This document shows positions 1 through 8,639 of a DNA stretch of 64,000 nt, one piece after another. Each line of letters begins with the position of its first letter. The first letter of the stretch is position 1. The stretch lies in NCBI RefSeq assembly GCF_024266585.1, contig NZ_CP100647.1:3887001-3951000 (forward strand). The letters are read 5' to 3'. Source of the stretch: Xanthomonas sacchari (GTDB lineage Bacteria; Pseudomonadota; Gammaproteobacteria; Xanthomonadales; Xanthomonadaceae). The notes under the pieces are model-generated. The model made no database searches. It saw only the letters and a program-made list of their open reading frames with translations, and was not told where the DNA came from. The translations under genes and the position numbers were made by a program.

Positions 1-147
1 CCTGCGCCGTTTCTGGCCGGGGTTTCGCGCGCGTGGCGCACATTGGCGTCCGCCAGCCATGGCATGGCCTTTTGTGGGAGTGATGAACTGGCATGCAGCC
101 GCGACGCGCGAAGTGGCGTGCCTGCCGATGGCGCAATGCGTCGGGAC

Positions 148-218
148 TGAAGTCCCTCCCACAGTGAATCCGGCGTCGCAAGCCCCTGTGGGAGCGACTT
201 CAGTCACGACGGGCGGTA
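148..218. repeat. REP-like palindromes in the 1-264 intergenic stretch
   Basis: Two short imperfect palindromes of the type repeated through this window lie here in opposite orientation. One reads GGGACTGAAGTCCCTCCCAC (about 152-172) and the other GTGGGAGCGACTTCAGTC (about 195-212). I see no open reading frame with coding character in 1-264. The elements sit just downstream of the pbpC stop codon, the usual place for such repeats. Confidence 0.6.
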
Positions 219-264
219 CCGGGAACGCTGATTTCAACCGAAGTCGCTTCGTTCCGGTCCCCGC

Positions 265-2658
265 TCAACGCAACACCCGGAACCGCACCTGGGTCCAGGC
301 GCCGTTGCTGGCCAGCGCCGTCAGGGTGTGGTCGCCAGCGTCGGCGAAGTCGCGCTGGAAGATGCGCGCGCCTTCGGTACGGGCGATCCAGCGGCCATCC
401 AGCAGCCAGTCCACCGGCGTGCTCGTGCCCAGCGCGCGCACCTGCAGGCGCACGCTGGCGCTGCCCGGCGCACGCGCCAGGGTGGCGCGGTCGTTGAGGC
501 CTTCGATGCGCAGCACGTCGCTGCGGCCGCGGCCGTCGTCGCGGCAATCCGGCGCCAGCGCCGGCAACTGCCCGCCCTGGCGCTCGCTGGCGTGCAACCA
601 CGGCGTCAGCAACGCCGGCCAGCGCGCCAGTTCGCGCGTCACGGCCACGTGCGGCTGCGCGCAGTCCGGCGACAGCCGCAGGCCGCTGTGCGCGTCCACC
701 TGCACGGTCTCGCGGCCGGCGCTCCACAGCCGCGCGTCGCGCTCGGCGAAGGTCGGCGGCACCGCGCCGTCCAGCGCATAGGCCGAGAAGCGGCGTTGGC
801 ACAGCGACGGCGGCGTCTGCGCGGCGGCGATGCCCAGCGGCCAGCACACCTCCACCTGCTGCACCGTCGCCGGCATCGGCCGCGGGGCGTTGTCGCCGCG
901 CAGGCGCGGCAGGCTGTCGATGGTCTCGAACATCAGCGGCAACGCGGTCACCGCGCCGTACTGGCCGGGCAGCGGCGTGCCGTCCGGGCGGCCCACCCAC
1001 ACACCGACGGTGTAGCGGCGGGTGCTGCCGATCGCCCAGGCGTCGCGGTAGCCGTAGCTGGTGCCGGTCTTCCAGGCCACCCGCGGGCGCGTGCCGACGT
1101 CGAAGGTGCCGATGCCGTAGCCCGGACGCGGATTGGCCTCGAGCATCTCGCGCACGATCCAGGCCGCGCCGGGCGACATCAGCCGCCGCTCGATGCGTTC
1201 GTCGGTCGCGCTGTACCGCACGTGGCCGGCGATGCCGTCGCGGTTGAGCGCGGCGAAGGCGCCCACCAGTTCCTCCAGTTTCGCGCCGGTGCCGCCGAGG
1301 ATCAACGCCAGGTTGGGCGTACTGCCGCGCGGGAACCGCAGGCCGATGCCGGCGTTGCTCAGGCGCGCGGCGAAGCGCGCCGGGCCGACCCGGTCGAGCA
1401 GGTCCACCGCCGGCACGTTGAGCGACAGGCGCAGCGCGCTGGCGGCGCCGATCGGGCCGTTGAAGGCTTCGTCGAAATTGCCCGGACGGTAGTCGCCGAA
1501 ACTCTGCGGCGCGTCGACCAGCAGGCTCTCCGAATGGATCAGGCCGTCGTCCAGGGCCATGCCGTACAGGAACGGCTTGAGCGTGGAGCCGGGCGAGCGC
1601 CAGGCCTGCACCATGTCCACGTCGCCGAGCCGGCGGCGGTCGCCGAACTGCACCGAGCCGATGTAGGCACGCGCCTGCAGGTCGCGGTTGTCCACCACCA
1701 GCAAGGCCGCGGAAGTGCGCTCGGGCAGTTGCGAAAAGTAGGCGCTGACCCTGTCCTCCAGGGTGCGCTGCAGATCGGCATCGAGCGTGGAGACGATGTG
1801 CGCGGCGTGGGGACGTTGCTGGCGCAGGCGCTCGGCCAGCAGCGCGGCGTGCAGCGGCGTTTGCAGCGAGCGCGCCACCACCGGTTCGATGCGCGCGTCG
1901 TCGACCTGCGCGCGCGGCCACACATGCAACGCGACCATGCGTTCGAGCACCTTGTCGCGCGCCGCGCGCGCGGCCTCCGGATGCCGGTCGGGACGCAGCC
2001 GGCTCGGCGCCTGCGGCAGCACCGCCAGCAGCGCCGCCTCGGCCTGCGACAGGCGCGCGGCCGGCTTGCCCAGATAGGCCCAGCTCGCCGCCTCCACGCC
2101 TTCGATAGTACCGCCGTAGGGCGCGCGTTCCAGGTACAGCTGCAGGATCTGCCGCTTGCTCAGGTGCGCTTCCAGCTGCAACGCGCGCAGGGCCTGCTGC
2201 GCCTTGCCCCACGGCGTGCGCGTGCTGACCTCCGGCGGCATCAGGATGCGCGCCACCTGCATGGTCAGGGTGGAGCCGCCGGAGACGATGTGACGCGAGA
2301 ACAGCCACTGCTTGGCCGCGCGCAGCAGCGCCCAGGGATTGACCCCGGGGTGTTGCCAGAACCAGCGGTCCTCGTAGTTCAGCAGCGCCTGCAGGTACAG
2401 CGGCGAAACGCTGTCCGGCGTGGCCGGATAGCGCCAGACGCCGTTGCCGTCGGCGAAGGCGCGCAGCGGCGTGCCGTCGGCGGCCACCACCAGGGTCGAG
2501 GTGTCGCGCGACTTCGGCAGCGGCAGCGGGAACGCCAGGTCCAGCAGCAGCAAGGTCGACAGCAGCGCCACCGCGCCCCAGCGCAGCCACGGCAGCAGGC
2601 GCGTCCAGCGCCGGGGGCGCCGCGCGGTGTGCGGGGCGGCGGTGTCGTCCAGTGGCAT
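265..2658 (-). CDS. pbpC: Penicillin-binding protein 1C (PbpC)
   Basis: Bifunctional class A penicillin-binding protein of the PBP1C type, acting on lipid II at the periplasmic face of the inner membrane. With the chosen start the protein is 797 aa. A single N-terminal membrane anchor (about residues 20-42) is followed by a family 51 glycosyltransferase domain with the EDRWFWQHPG signature (catalytic Glu about 96). The transpeptidase domain follows, with SxxK at Ser358-Lys361 and KTG at about 530-532. The C-terminal part matches the PBP1C-type beta domain. I chose the ATG at 2658 because GGGAG lies five bases upstream; an in-frame ATG at 2721 would add 21 residues but has no such site. In many proteobacteria pbpC directly follows yfhM. 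Here the two are on the same strand but about 7.6 kb apart. Confidence 0.93.
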   Translation of the reverse strand: MPLDDTAAPHTARRPRRWTRLLPWLRWGAVALLSTLLLLDLAFPLPLPKSRDTSTLVVAADGTPLRAFADGNGVWRYPATPDSVSPLYLQALLNYEDRWFWQHPGVNPWALLRAAKQWLFSRHIVSGGSTLTMQVARILMPPEVSTRTPWGKAQQALRALQLEAHLSKRQILQLYLERAPYGGTIEGVEAASWAYLGKPAARLSQAEAALLAVLPQAPSRLRPDRHPEAARAARDKVLERMVALHVWPRAQVDDARIEPVVARSLQTPLHAALLAERLRQQRPHAAHIVSTLDADLQRTLEDRVSAYFSQLPERTSAALLVVDNRDLQARAYIGSVQFGDRRRLGDVDMVQAWRSPGSTLKPFLYGMALDDGLIHSESLLVDAPQSFGDYRPGNFDEAFNGPIGAASALRLSLNVPAVDLLDRVGPARFAARLSNAGIGLRFPRGSTPNLALILGGTGAKLEELVGAFAALNRDGIAGHVRYSATDERIERRLMSPGAAWIVREMLEANPRPGYGIGTFDVGTRPRVAWKTGTSYGYRDAWAIGSTRRYTVGVWVGRPDGTPLPGQYGAVTALPLMFETIDSLPRLRGDNAPRPMPATVQQVEVCWPLGIAAAQTPPSLCQRRFSAYALDGAVPPTFAERDARLWSAGRETVQVDAHSGLRLSPDCAQPHVAVTRELARWPALLTPWLHASERQGGQLPALAPDCRDDGRGRSDVLRIEGLNDRATLARAPGSASVRLQVRALGTSTPVDWLLDGRWIARTEGARIFQRDFADAGDHTLTALASNGAWTQVRFRVLR

Positions 2659-2819
2659 GCAGGCTCCCGATGGAAGCGGCCATTTTGCCTGTTGTACTGG
2701 CGGCGCGGCGAGCGGGGTCAAGCCGGTGCGCAGGGTGTCACGGCGATACGCGGGATTGGCGTCGGAACACCGCCAACCGTTCGCGGTTGCCGCGACACGC
2801 TTGGACGCGCTGCCGTTTT

Positions 2820-2885
2820 GTAGGAGCGGCCTTCGCCGCGACGGGCGTTATCGGGAACGCCCGTCGCGGCGAAGGCCGCTCTTAC
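2820..2885. repeat. REPIN: inverted pair of GTAG-headed REP palindromes
   Basis: Two copies of a REP beginning GTAGGAGCGGCCTTCGCCGC face each other across about 15 bases, forming a near-perfect 66-bp inverted repeat. It lies between pbpC and the phosphodiesterase gene. The GTAG head is typical of the REP families known from Stenotrophomonas and Xanthomonas that are mobilised by RAYT transposases. No RAYT gene is visible in this window. Confidence 0.8.
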
Positions 2886-2966
2886 AACGGCATGGAGCGT
2901 CCCGAAGACGCGCAATGCCAGCACGTGGAGCAAGGGCCAGATCCCGCCGAACATCCCTGCCCCACC

Positions 2967-3044
2967 CTACGCCAGCGGCAGGCGCAACGTCGCCACGCTG
3001 CCGGGCGCATCCGTGCGCGCCTCCAGACTCAGGCTGCCGCGACA
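2967..3044 (-). pseudogene. Possible C-terminal remnant of a sensor histidine kinase
   Basis: Reading the minus strand into the TAG at 2967-2969 gives GSLSLEARTDAPGSVATLRL followed by PLA. This closely resembles the last beta strands of a histidine-kinase ATPase domain (the GGxLxLxSxxGxGSxxxLxLPL pattern). Upstream of about 3044 the match disappears, and no start codon or kinase body exists because the glycerophosphodiesterase gene ends at 3081. I read it as a fossil gene tail left by a rearrangement. It is short, so chance resemblance is possible. Confidence 0.4.
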
Positions 3045-3080
3045 GCACCAATTACGGACAGTGGCGCGACCAGGCGCAGG

Positions 3081-4022
3081 TCAGGGCTTTTCCAGCGACG
3101 CGCGATAGCGCAGCAGCGCTTCCGGTTCGTCGGTCTGGAACGCGCCGATGCCTGCGCGGTACAGCCGCCCCCACACCGCTTCCGGATCGCGCACCGCATC
3201 GGCATCGCCGCCGACGTCGGCGACGAAGCCGTCCCACAGCGTATTGACCAGCAGCCGCACCTGCCGCTGCTTGGCCTCGGCCGCCACCGCCGGCAATTGG
3301 GCCAGGTGCATCCGCGGCAGTTCGATCGCCACCGGCCGCACCCTGCCGCCGGTCTGGGTGCGCACGGTCTGCACCAGGTCGTCGGTGCCCGGCGGGTTGA
3401 GCAGCACCGGGGTGAAATTCACCTGGTCGAACGGCGGCATCGACGCCAGGTCCTGGCTGGCGACACCGACCTCGGTCTTGACCACAACCTGGCGTTCCAT
3501 GCCCGCGCGGCGCACCGCGTCGACCACCTCGGCGTAGATCGGCGCCTTGACGTCGAGGTTGAGCATGATCCGGCCCTTGGCCGCGGCCAGCATCTGCGCC
3601 AGGGTCACGGGATGCTGGTCGGTGAGCGGCGCGTCGGCACCGCCCTCGTCGTCGCGCAGGCGCAACCGCGCCAGTTGCGGCCAGGTCAGGTCGGCGACCT
3701 TGCCGGTGCCATCGGTGGTGCGCTCGACGGTGGCGTCATGGAACATCACCAGGGTGCCATCGCCGGCGCGGCGGATGTCGGTTTCCAGCATGTCCACGCC
3801 CAGCGCCACGCAGCGCTCCAGGCCCAGCAGCGAGTTCTCCGGGGCATGCCCGGAAAAGCCGTGCGCGGGCGCGGGGTTGTGGCAGCCGCGGTGGGCGACG
3901 ACGAAGATGCCGCCGTCGGGTGCGGCCAGGCGCGCCTGGATCGGGGCGATGGCGGCGACGGCCGGGGCCGTCGCGGTCAGCAGCGCGGCGAGGATGGCGC
4001 CGCGCGAAAGAACGAAGTACAT
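3081..4022 (-). CDS. Periplasmic glycerophosphodiester phosphodiesterase
   Basis: Predicted to hydrolyse glycerophosphodiesters to glycerol-3-phosphate and an alcohol. The 313-residue protein begins with a signal peptide (hydrophobic segment about 8-24 ending AVAA), so it should act in the periplasm. The GDPD TIM-barrel signatures are in order: HRG at 44-46, PENS at 61-64, Glu80 and Asp82 in LETD, and His95-Asp96 in FHD. These are the general acid/base histidines and the metal ligands of the family. It starts 16 bases after the TonB-dependent receptor gene stops, on the same strand, so the two are almost certainly cotranscribed. The pairing suggests that the receptor imports a phosphodiester, or that the enzyme scavenges phosphate or glycerol from one. 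It could be called GlpQ-like, but the exact subfamily was not tested. Confidence 0.9.
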   Translation of the reverse strand: MYFVLSRGAILAALLTATAPAVAAIAPIQARLAAPDGGIFVVAHRGCHNPAPAHGFSGHAPENSLLGLERCVALGVDMLETDIRRAGDGTLVMFHDATVERTTDGTGKVADLTWPQLARLRLRDDEGGADAPLTDQHPVTLAQMLAAAKGRIMLNLDVKAPIYAEVVDAVRRAGMERQVVVKTEVGVASQDLASMPPFDQVNFTPVLLNPPGTDDLVQTVRTQTGGRVRPVAIELPRMHLAQLPAVAAEAKQRQVRLLVNTLWDGFVADVGGDADAVRDPEAVWGRLYRAGIGAFQTDEPEALLRYRASLEKP

Positions 4023-4038
4023 GGGACGTCTCCGGCAG

Positions 4039-6939
4039 TTACAGCGACGGGGTGAAGCGCAGGCCGAGCCAGTAGGTGGTCGGCATCGAATAACTGTCCT
4101 TCAGCAGGTTCTCGCCGGGGCCGGTGAGGCTGGTGAGGCGGCTGTGGGTGACGTTGCTGATCTGGCCGACCACGCTGAGCTGCTTGCTCACCGCCCAGGT
4201 CGCCGACAGGTCCAGCTGCGAGCGCGGCGCCCAGTACAGGTCCTGCCAGGCGATGTTGCTGACGATGGCGCGCAGCGCCTTGCCCTGGCGGTTGTAGGCC
4301 GCGCGCAGTTCGACGCCGCCGACGGTGTAGAACAGCGAGGCGTTGGCGGTGTAGTCCGGCTGCCCGACCAGGCGATCGACGGTGCGCTGGCTCTGCACCA
4401 CGTTGGGTGCGCTGCCGCTGGTGAACGGCACGTCCATGCCGCCGTCGAGCAGGGCCAGGTTGGCGCTGGCGCCCAGGCCGGACAGCGCCGGCACGCCCGG
4501 GAACAAGGTGTTGAACACGGCGCTCAGCTCCAGCCCGCGCACATGCGCCTTGGCGGCGTTGGCCGGGGTGCTGATCAGCACGTTGGAATAGGTGGTGCCG
4601 TTGAAGCTGAACTGGTCGGTGCGCGAGAGGGTGAAGATCTCGTCCTGGATGCGCTTGTCGAACAGCGCCGCGGCGAGCATGCCGTCGACGTCGTCGGGCA
4701 GGCGCCATTCCAGCGACAGGTCCAGGTTGGTGGACACGCGCGGCTTGATGTCCGGGTTGCCGATGGTGACGGTCACACCCTGCGCATTCGGATTGCCCAT
4801 GTCGCTGCTGTTGACGAAGCCGATCGAGGTGCGCGCGGCATAGGCGTCGTAAGGCGGGCGGCCGAGCGTGCGGCTGGCGCCGGCACGCAGGTCGAGGCGG
4901 TCGTTGACGTGGTAGGTCATCACCGCCGACGGCAACACCTTGGCGTAGCGCGACTCGGTCGGCGCATCGACGTAGACATAGGTGCCGGTGGTCGCGTCCA
5001 GTTGCCGCTGGCGGCCGACCGTGGCCTGGTCGGTGTGGTCGTAGTGCAGGCCGGCCTCCACGTCGAACGCGTCGGCGTGGTAGCCGACCAGGCCGTAGGC
5101 GCCGAAGATCTCCTCGCGGTGGCTGAAGTTGTCCTGGTTGCTGAAGGCGCTCTGGTCGGTGCGGTTGAACGCGCTCAGCGGCGTGGCGCCCAGCACCTGG
5201 TTGGCCTTGTTTGGATCGATCGCGATCAGGTTCAGGCCCAGGTAGCGCATCGGTGCATTGGACGGCGCCAGCACATCGGCGATCTTCAGCGGCGGCGCGC
5301 TGCGGTTGGGCTGGTATTCCACGCGGTAGATGTCGAAGCCGGGTTCGTCGCGGGTGTAGCTCAGGCCGCCGCCGAAGCCGACGCCGCGGTCCATCTCGCC
5401 GCGGTTGAAGGCGTAGTCCAGGCGTCCGGTGAGCACCTGGTCGCGCGCGTTGCGCTGGTAGTCCGGGCGCCAGTACAGCAGGCTGTAGTTGTCGTAGTCG
5501 TAGTACGACTGCGCCGAGATCGGGAAGCGCTGGTTGAGCGCGGAGGTGTCGTAGTTGAACGCGTATGCCGCATTCGGCACCACGGTGACGCCGGGGCCGG
5601 TCTGCCCGGTGGGCACTGCCGCCGGGCGCTGCGCGCCGGTGACGTACTTGATCATCTTGATCGGCTCGGCATAGGTGGCGTCGGACCAGGAGGCGCGCGC
5701 CGACAGCAGCTGCCGGTCGTCCGGGCGCCATTCGAAACCGGTCTGGCCGAGCTTGGTGCGGGTAGTGGTGATCTGGTTGGAGTAGCCCACTTCCACGTCG
5801 CCGACCGGGTAGCTGCCGCTGGTGGCGGTCTGGTTGTAGACGCGATTGCGGTTGCGCGGATCGATGATGATCTCGTTGCGCTCCATGTTGTCGCGGAAGT
5901 AGTAGTAGCCGGCCATGGCGTAGGCCTGCAGCGCCTCGCTCAGGCGCGCCTCGAACTTGCCGGTGAGGCCGTAGCGGTCGCGTTTGTCCATCACGTACCA
6001 GTACTTGTCCTGCTGCGGCACGGCCCAGCCGTTGCCCAGGTTGGTGCCGCTCTGCAGCGCGCCGGTGCTGTCGTAGAACCCGTAGTGCACCGTGTCGGTG
6101 GTCATGTGGGTTTCGGTGTAGCTGCTCAGCGTCTGGTAGTTGCCGGACAGGGTCAGGCCGTACTGGCCGTCGCTGCCGAAGGTGCGGCTGCCGGTGGCGA
6201 GCAGGCGGTAGCCCGGGTCGTCCTGGTCGCGCGGCTTGCCCACGTCGTTGGCGTGGCCCAGCGAAGCTTCGGCGGTGAAGAACGGCTTGCCGCCGTTCTC
6301 GAACGCGCTGCGGGTCTTGAGGTTGATGGCGCCGCCGGTGGCGTTGGGGTCCAGGTCCGGGGTGAAGGTCTTGATCACCTGCAGTTCGCTGACCATCGAG
6401 GCCGGCAGGATGTCCAGACGCACGCCGCGGGTGATCGAGCCCAGCGTGCCGTTGGGCGTGCCCGGCGAGGCCACGGTCAGGCCGTCGATGGTGACGTTGT
6501 TGTAGGACGGGCCCAAACCGCGCAGCACCGGGGTGGCGGCCTCGTCGCGCGGATGCTCGTTGTCGGTAGCCGGCAGCACCGACAGCCCGGGAATCCGGCG
6601 CAGCGCCTCGACGATGGTGGTGTCCGGCAGCGCGCGCACGTCGGTGGAACTGACCACGTCGGTGATGTTGGTGGCCGCGCGCTTGCTCTCGATCGCCGCG
6701 GCGTTGGCCTTGCGCACGCCGGTGACCATCACGCTGGACAGCGTGGTGGTGCCGTCGGCGCTGGCGGCGCCGTTGGGCGCGGTCTCGCCGCCGGCCGGCA
6801 CGGTGCTGGCGGCAATGGCGCTGGCGTCGGCGGTGGCCGTCGCCGCGGTGGACGCGGCGTCCTGCGCCAGCGCGGCCTGGCAGCTGGCCGCGAGCGCGCA
6901 GACGATCAGCGCCCGGCGCCGATGGGTGAGTGGTTGCAT
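4039..6939 (-). CDS. TonB-dependent outer-membrane receptor (with the GDPD gene)
   Basis: Outer-membrane beta-barrel receptor of 966 aa that would use TonB energy to import a ligand. It has a signal peptide (about 1-25, ending ALAQ) and an Ala/Thr-rich linker. A TonB-box-like stretch (SVMVTG, about 70) leads into a plug domain with RRIPGLSV and the VLRGLGPSYNNVTIDG plug motif. The remainder is a long barrel rich in alternating aromatic strands, ending GLRFTPSL. The C-terminus lacks the usual terminal Phe, which is a small oddity. Length and plug style match the TonB receptors that are expanded in Xanthomonas. It leads a two-gene operon with the phosphodiesterase. An AT-rich inverted repeat lies about 24 bases upstream of the start. 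The ligand is not known. Confidence 0.92.
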   Translation of the reverse strand: MQPLTHRRRALIVCALAASCQAALAQDAASTAATATADASAIAASTVPAGGETAPNGAASADGTTTLSSVMVTGVRKANAAAIESKRAATNITDVVSSTDVRALPDTTIVEALRRIPGLSVLPATDNEHPRDEAATPVLRGLGPSYNNVTIDGLTVASPGTPNGTLGSITRGVRLDILPASMVSELQVIKTFTPDLDPNATGGAINLKTRSAFENGGKPFFTAEASLGHANDVGKPRDQDDPGYRLLATGSRTFGSDGQYGLTLSGNYQTLSSYTETHMTTDTVHYGFYDSTGALQSGTNLGNGWAVPQQDKYWYVMDKRDRYGLTGKFEARLSEALQAYAMAGYYYFRDNMERNEIIIDPRNRNRVYNQTATSGSYPVGDVEVGYSNQITTTRTKLGQTGFEWRPDDRQLLSARASWSDATYAEPIKMIKYVTGAQRPAAVPTGQTGPGVTVVPNAAYAFNYDTSALNQRFPISAQSYYDYDNYSLLYWRPDYQRNARDQVLTGRLDYAFNRGEMDRGVGFGGGLSYTRDEPGFDIYRVEYQPNRSAPPLKIADVLAPSNAPMRYLGLNLIAIDPNKANQVLGATPLSAFNRTDQSAFSNQDNFSHREEIFGAYGLVGYHADAFDVEAGLHYDHTDQATVGRQRQLDATTGTYVYVDAPTESRYAKVLPSAVMTYHVNDRLDLRAGASRTLGRPPYDAYAARTSIGFVNSSDMGNPNAQGVTVTIGNPDIKPRVSTNLDLSLEWRLPDDVDGMLAAALFDKRIQDEIFTLSRTDQFSFNGTTYSNVLISTPANAAKAHVRGLELSAVFNTLFPGVPALSGLGASANLALLDGGMDVPFTSGSAPNVVQSQRTVDRLVGQPDYTANASLFYTVGGVELRAAYNRQGKALRAIVSNIAWQDLYWAPRSQLDLSATWAVSKQLSVVGQISNVTHSRLTSLTGPGENLLKDSYSMPTTYWLGLRFTPSL

Positions 6940-6962
6940 GGCGATGTCCCCTGGTTGACTGA

Positions 6963-6991
6963 ATTAAATAACTTAAAGTTCGTTATTTAAT
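6963..6991. promoter_or_regulatory. AT-rich palindrome upstream of the TonB receptor gene
   Basis: ATTAAATAAC (6963-6972) and GTTATTTAAT (6982-6991) form a perfect 10-bp inverted repeat around a 9-base spacer. A second small dyad, AACTT-A-AAGTT, is nested across its left arm and spacer. In a genome this GC-rich the block is conspicuous. It lies about 24 bases upstream of the receptor start codon, so it is placed to be an operator or to overlap the promoter. The binding protein is unknown; the nearby DeoR-type regulator is one candidate. Confidence 0.6.
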
Positions 6992-7161
6992 CCCAGGGAG
7001 ATGACGACGCGATGGCGGCCCGCGGAAAGACCGAAGACACCGTGTCCCGACCGACGCGGATGGCTGCACGCGCTGCCTTGGAATCACGATGCCTGCGGGG
7101 TCGGCGCCGCGCCCGCTGGCGCCTGGTGGCGTGCGGCGGCCGCGCGGTGGCGGCCGATGGC

Positions 7162-7953
7162 TCAGTCCGCGGCCGCCGGCGCGGCGCGATGCACCTGCAC
7201 CGCCTGCGCGGCGAAGGCGGCGAGCACGCCGTCCGGGGCGTCGTGCTCCACCACCAGCCGGTCGATCGCCTCCACGCCGACCACGCGGTGCGCGGCCAGG
7301 GTACCGAGCTTGTCGCTGGTCACCACCGCCACGGTCTCGGCACTGGCCTCGACCATCGCCCGCTTGAACAGGCTTTCCTCGTCGTCCACGCCCCAAAGGC
7401 CGCGTTCGGGGTCGATCGCGCAGGCGCCGGGAAAGCACAGGTCGGCGCGTAGTTGCCGTAGCTGCTGCAGCGCCTGGGCGCCCACCGCGGCGCCGCTGCG
7501 CGGGTCCAGGCGGCCGCCGATCAGCAGGATCTCGATGCCCTCGCGGCGCAGCAGGAGTTGCGCGATGTCCGGCGCATTGGTGACCACGCTGAGCCCGAGC
7601 CGCGCCGGCAGCGCGGCGGCGATGGCGCTGTTGGTGGAGCCGGCATCGATCAGCAGCCGCTGCCCGGGCTTGACCAGCGCGACCGCGGCCAGCGCCAGCG
7701 CACGCTTGCGCTCGGCGTGTTCGGCCTGGCGCTGCGGCAGCGGCGCCGACGCCGGCGTCGGCAGCAGCGCCCCGCCGTAGACGCGCCGGCACAGGCCCTG
7801 CGCGGCGAGTTCGCGCAGGTCGCGGCGGATCGAATCCTCGGACACGGCGAAGCGCTCGGCCAGGTCCGCCGCCACCACCCGGCCGTGCTCGCGCAGGCGC
7901 TGCAGGATCGCCTGCTGCCGCTCCTGCGGCAGCGCGTCGCGTTCGCCGCTCAT
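7162..7953 (-). CDS. DeoR-family transcriptional regulator
   Basis: Transcription factor of 263 aa. The N-terminal winged helix-turn-helix (about residues 10-60: RQQAILQRLREHG followed by VSEDSIRRDLREL and the RVYGGA wing) is the classic DeoR signature. The C-terminal DeoRC sensor domain shows LLIDAGSTNSAIA and the Asp- and Gly-rich strands that usually bind a phosphorylated sugar or similar effector. It overlaps the preceding HAD phosphatase gene by four bases (start 7953, HAD stop 7950), so it is the last gene of an MFS-HAD-DeoR operon. It probably represses that operon in response to a phosphorylated metabolite. The DNA between its stop codon (7162) and the TonB receptor start (6939) is about 220 bp; besides the palindrome described separately I see no gene there. 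Confidence 0.9.
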   Translation of the reverse strand: MSGERDALPQERQQAILQRLREHGRVVAADLAERFAVSEDSIRRDLRELAAQGLCRRVYGGALLPTPASAPLPQRQAEHAERKRALALAAVALVKPGQRLLIDAGSTNSAIAAALPARLGLSVVTNAPDIAQLLLRREGIEILLIGGRLDPRSGAAVGAQALQQLRQLRADLCFPGACAIDPERGLWGVDDEESLFKRAMVEASAETVAVVTSDKLGTLAAHRVVGVEAIDRLVVEHDAPDGVLAAFAAQAVQVHRAAPAAAD

Positions 7954-8609
7954 GGCGCCACGGCGACGGCGCGCGGCGGCAGCAGGCCCAGCGCGACCAG
8001 CGCCTCGCGCAGCGTCGCGGCGTCGCGGAACTGCAGTGCGTGCATGCCGATGGCGGCCGCGGCCTGCACGTTGCGCGGCGCATCGTCGATGAACACCGCC
8101 CGCGCCGGCGCGATCGCGTAGCGTTCGCACAGCAGCGCGAAGATCGCCGGATCCGGCTTGACCAGGCGCTCTTCGCCCGACACCAGCACGCCCTCGAACC
8201 ACTGCAGGAACGGGTAGCGTTCGCGCGCGATCGGGAAGGTCTCGTGCGACCAGTTGGTCAACGCGTACAGCCGCACGCCCTGCCCGCGCAGCTCCTCCAG
8301 CACCGCCACGGTGGCCTCCAGCGCCCCGCCCAGCATCTCCGGCCAGCGCGCGTGGTAGGCGGCGATCATCGGCGCATGCGCCGGATGCAGCGCGCTGAGT
8401 TCGGCCACCGCCTCGTGCCAGGGCCGCCCTGCGTCCTGGCGCTCGTTCCACTGCGGGCTGCACACCTCGCGCAGGAAGGTTTCCATCGCCGCCTCGTCGT
8501 CGAACAGGCGGCGGTACAGATGGCGCGGGTTCCAGTCGATCAGGACGCCGCCGAGATCGAACACCACGGTGTCCAGGCGGGACGCGGCGGGCGGGGAGGA
8601 CGCGGGCAT
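7950..8609 (-). CDS. HAD-superfamily phosphatase (YihX-like)
   Basis: Small HAD hydrolase of 219 aa. Motif I is FDLGGVLIDWN near the N-terminus, where the first Asp is the nucleophile. Motif II is ALTNWS, the Lys of motif III lies in RLVKPDP, and motif IV is FIDD. An alpha-helical cap follows motif I. The arrangement and the DLGGVLxDWN form resemble E. coli YihX (alpha-glucose-1-phosphate phosphatase) and 2-haloacid-dehalogenase-like proteins; the substrate cannot be read from sequence. I prefer the ATG at 8609, which has GGAG six bases upstream, over the ATG at 8639, which abuts the upstream stop codon without a ribosome-binding site. Its stop overlaps the DeoR start by four bases. It probably dephosphorylates the metabolite handled by the upstream transporter. 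Confidence 0.88.
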   Translation of the reverse strand: MPASSPPAASRLDTVVFDLGGVLIDWNPRHLYRRLFDDEAAMETFLREVCSPQWNERQDAGRPWHEAVAELSALHPAHAPMIAAYHARWPEMLGGALEATVAVLEELRGQGVRLYALTNWSHETFPIARERYPFLQWFEGVLVSGEERLVKPDPAIFALLCERYAIAPARAVFIDDAPRNVQAAAAIGMHALQFRDAATLREALVALGLLPPRAVAVAP

Positions 8610-8639
8610 GACAGGCTCCAGGCAACGAGACGAGGACAT

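Noticed and set aside
59-781. Plus-strand frame of 240 codons over the pbpC end
   Set aside because: It runs antisense through the penicillin-binding protein, is rich in Arg/Ser/Ala as GC-rich shadow frames are, and has no family motif.
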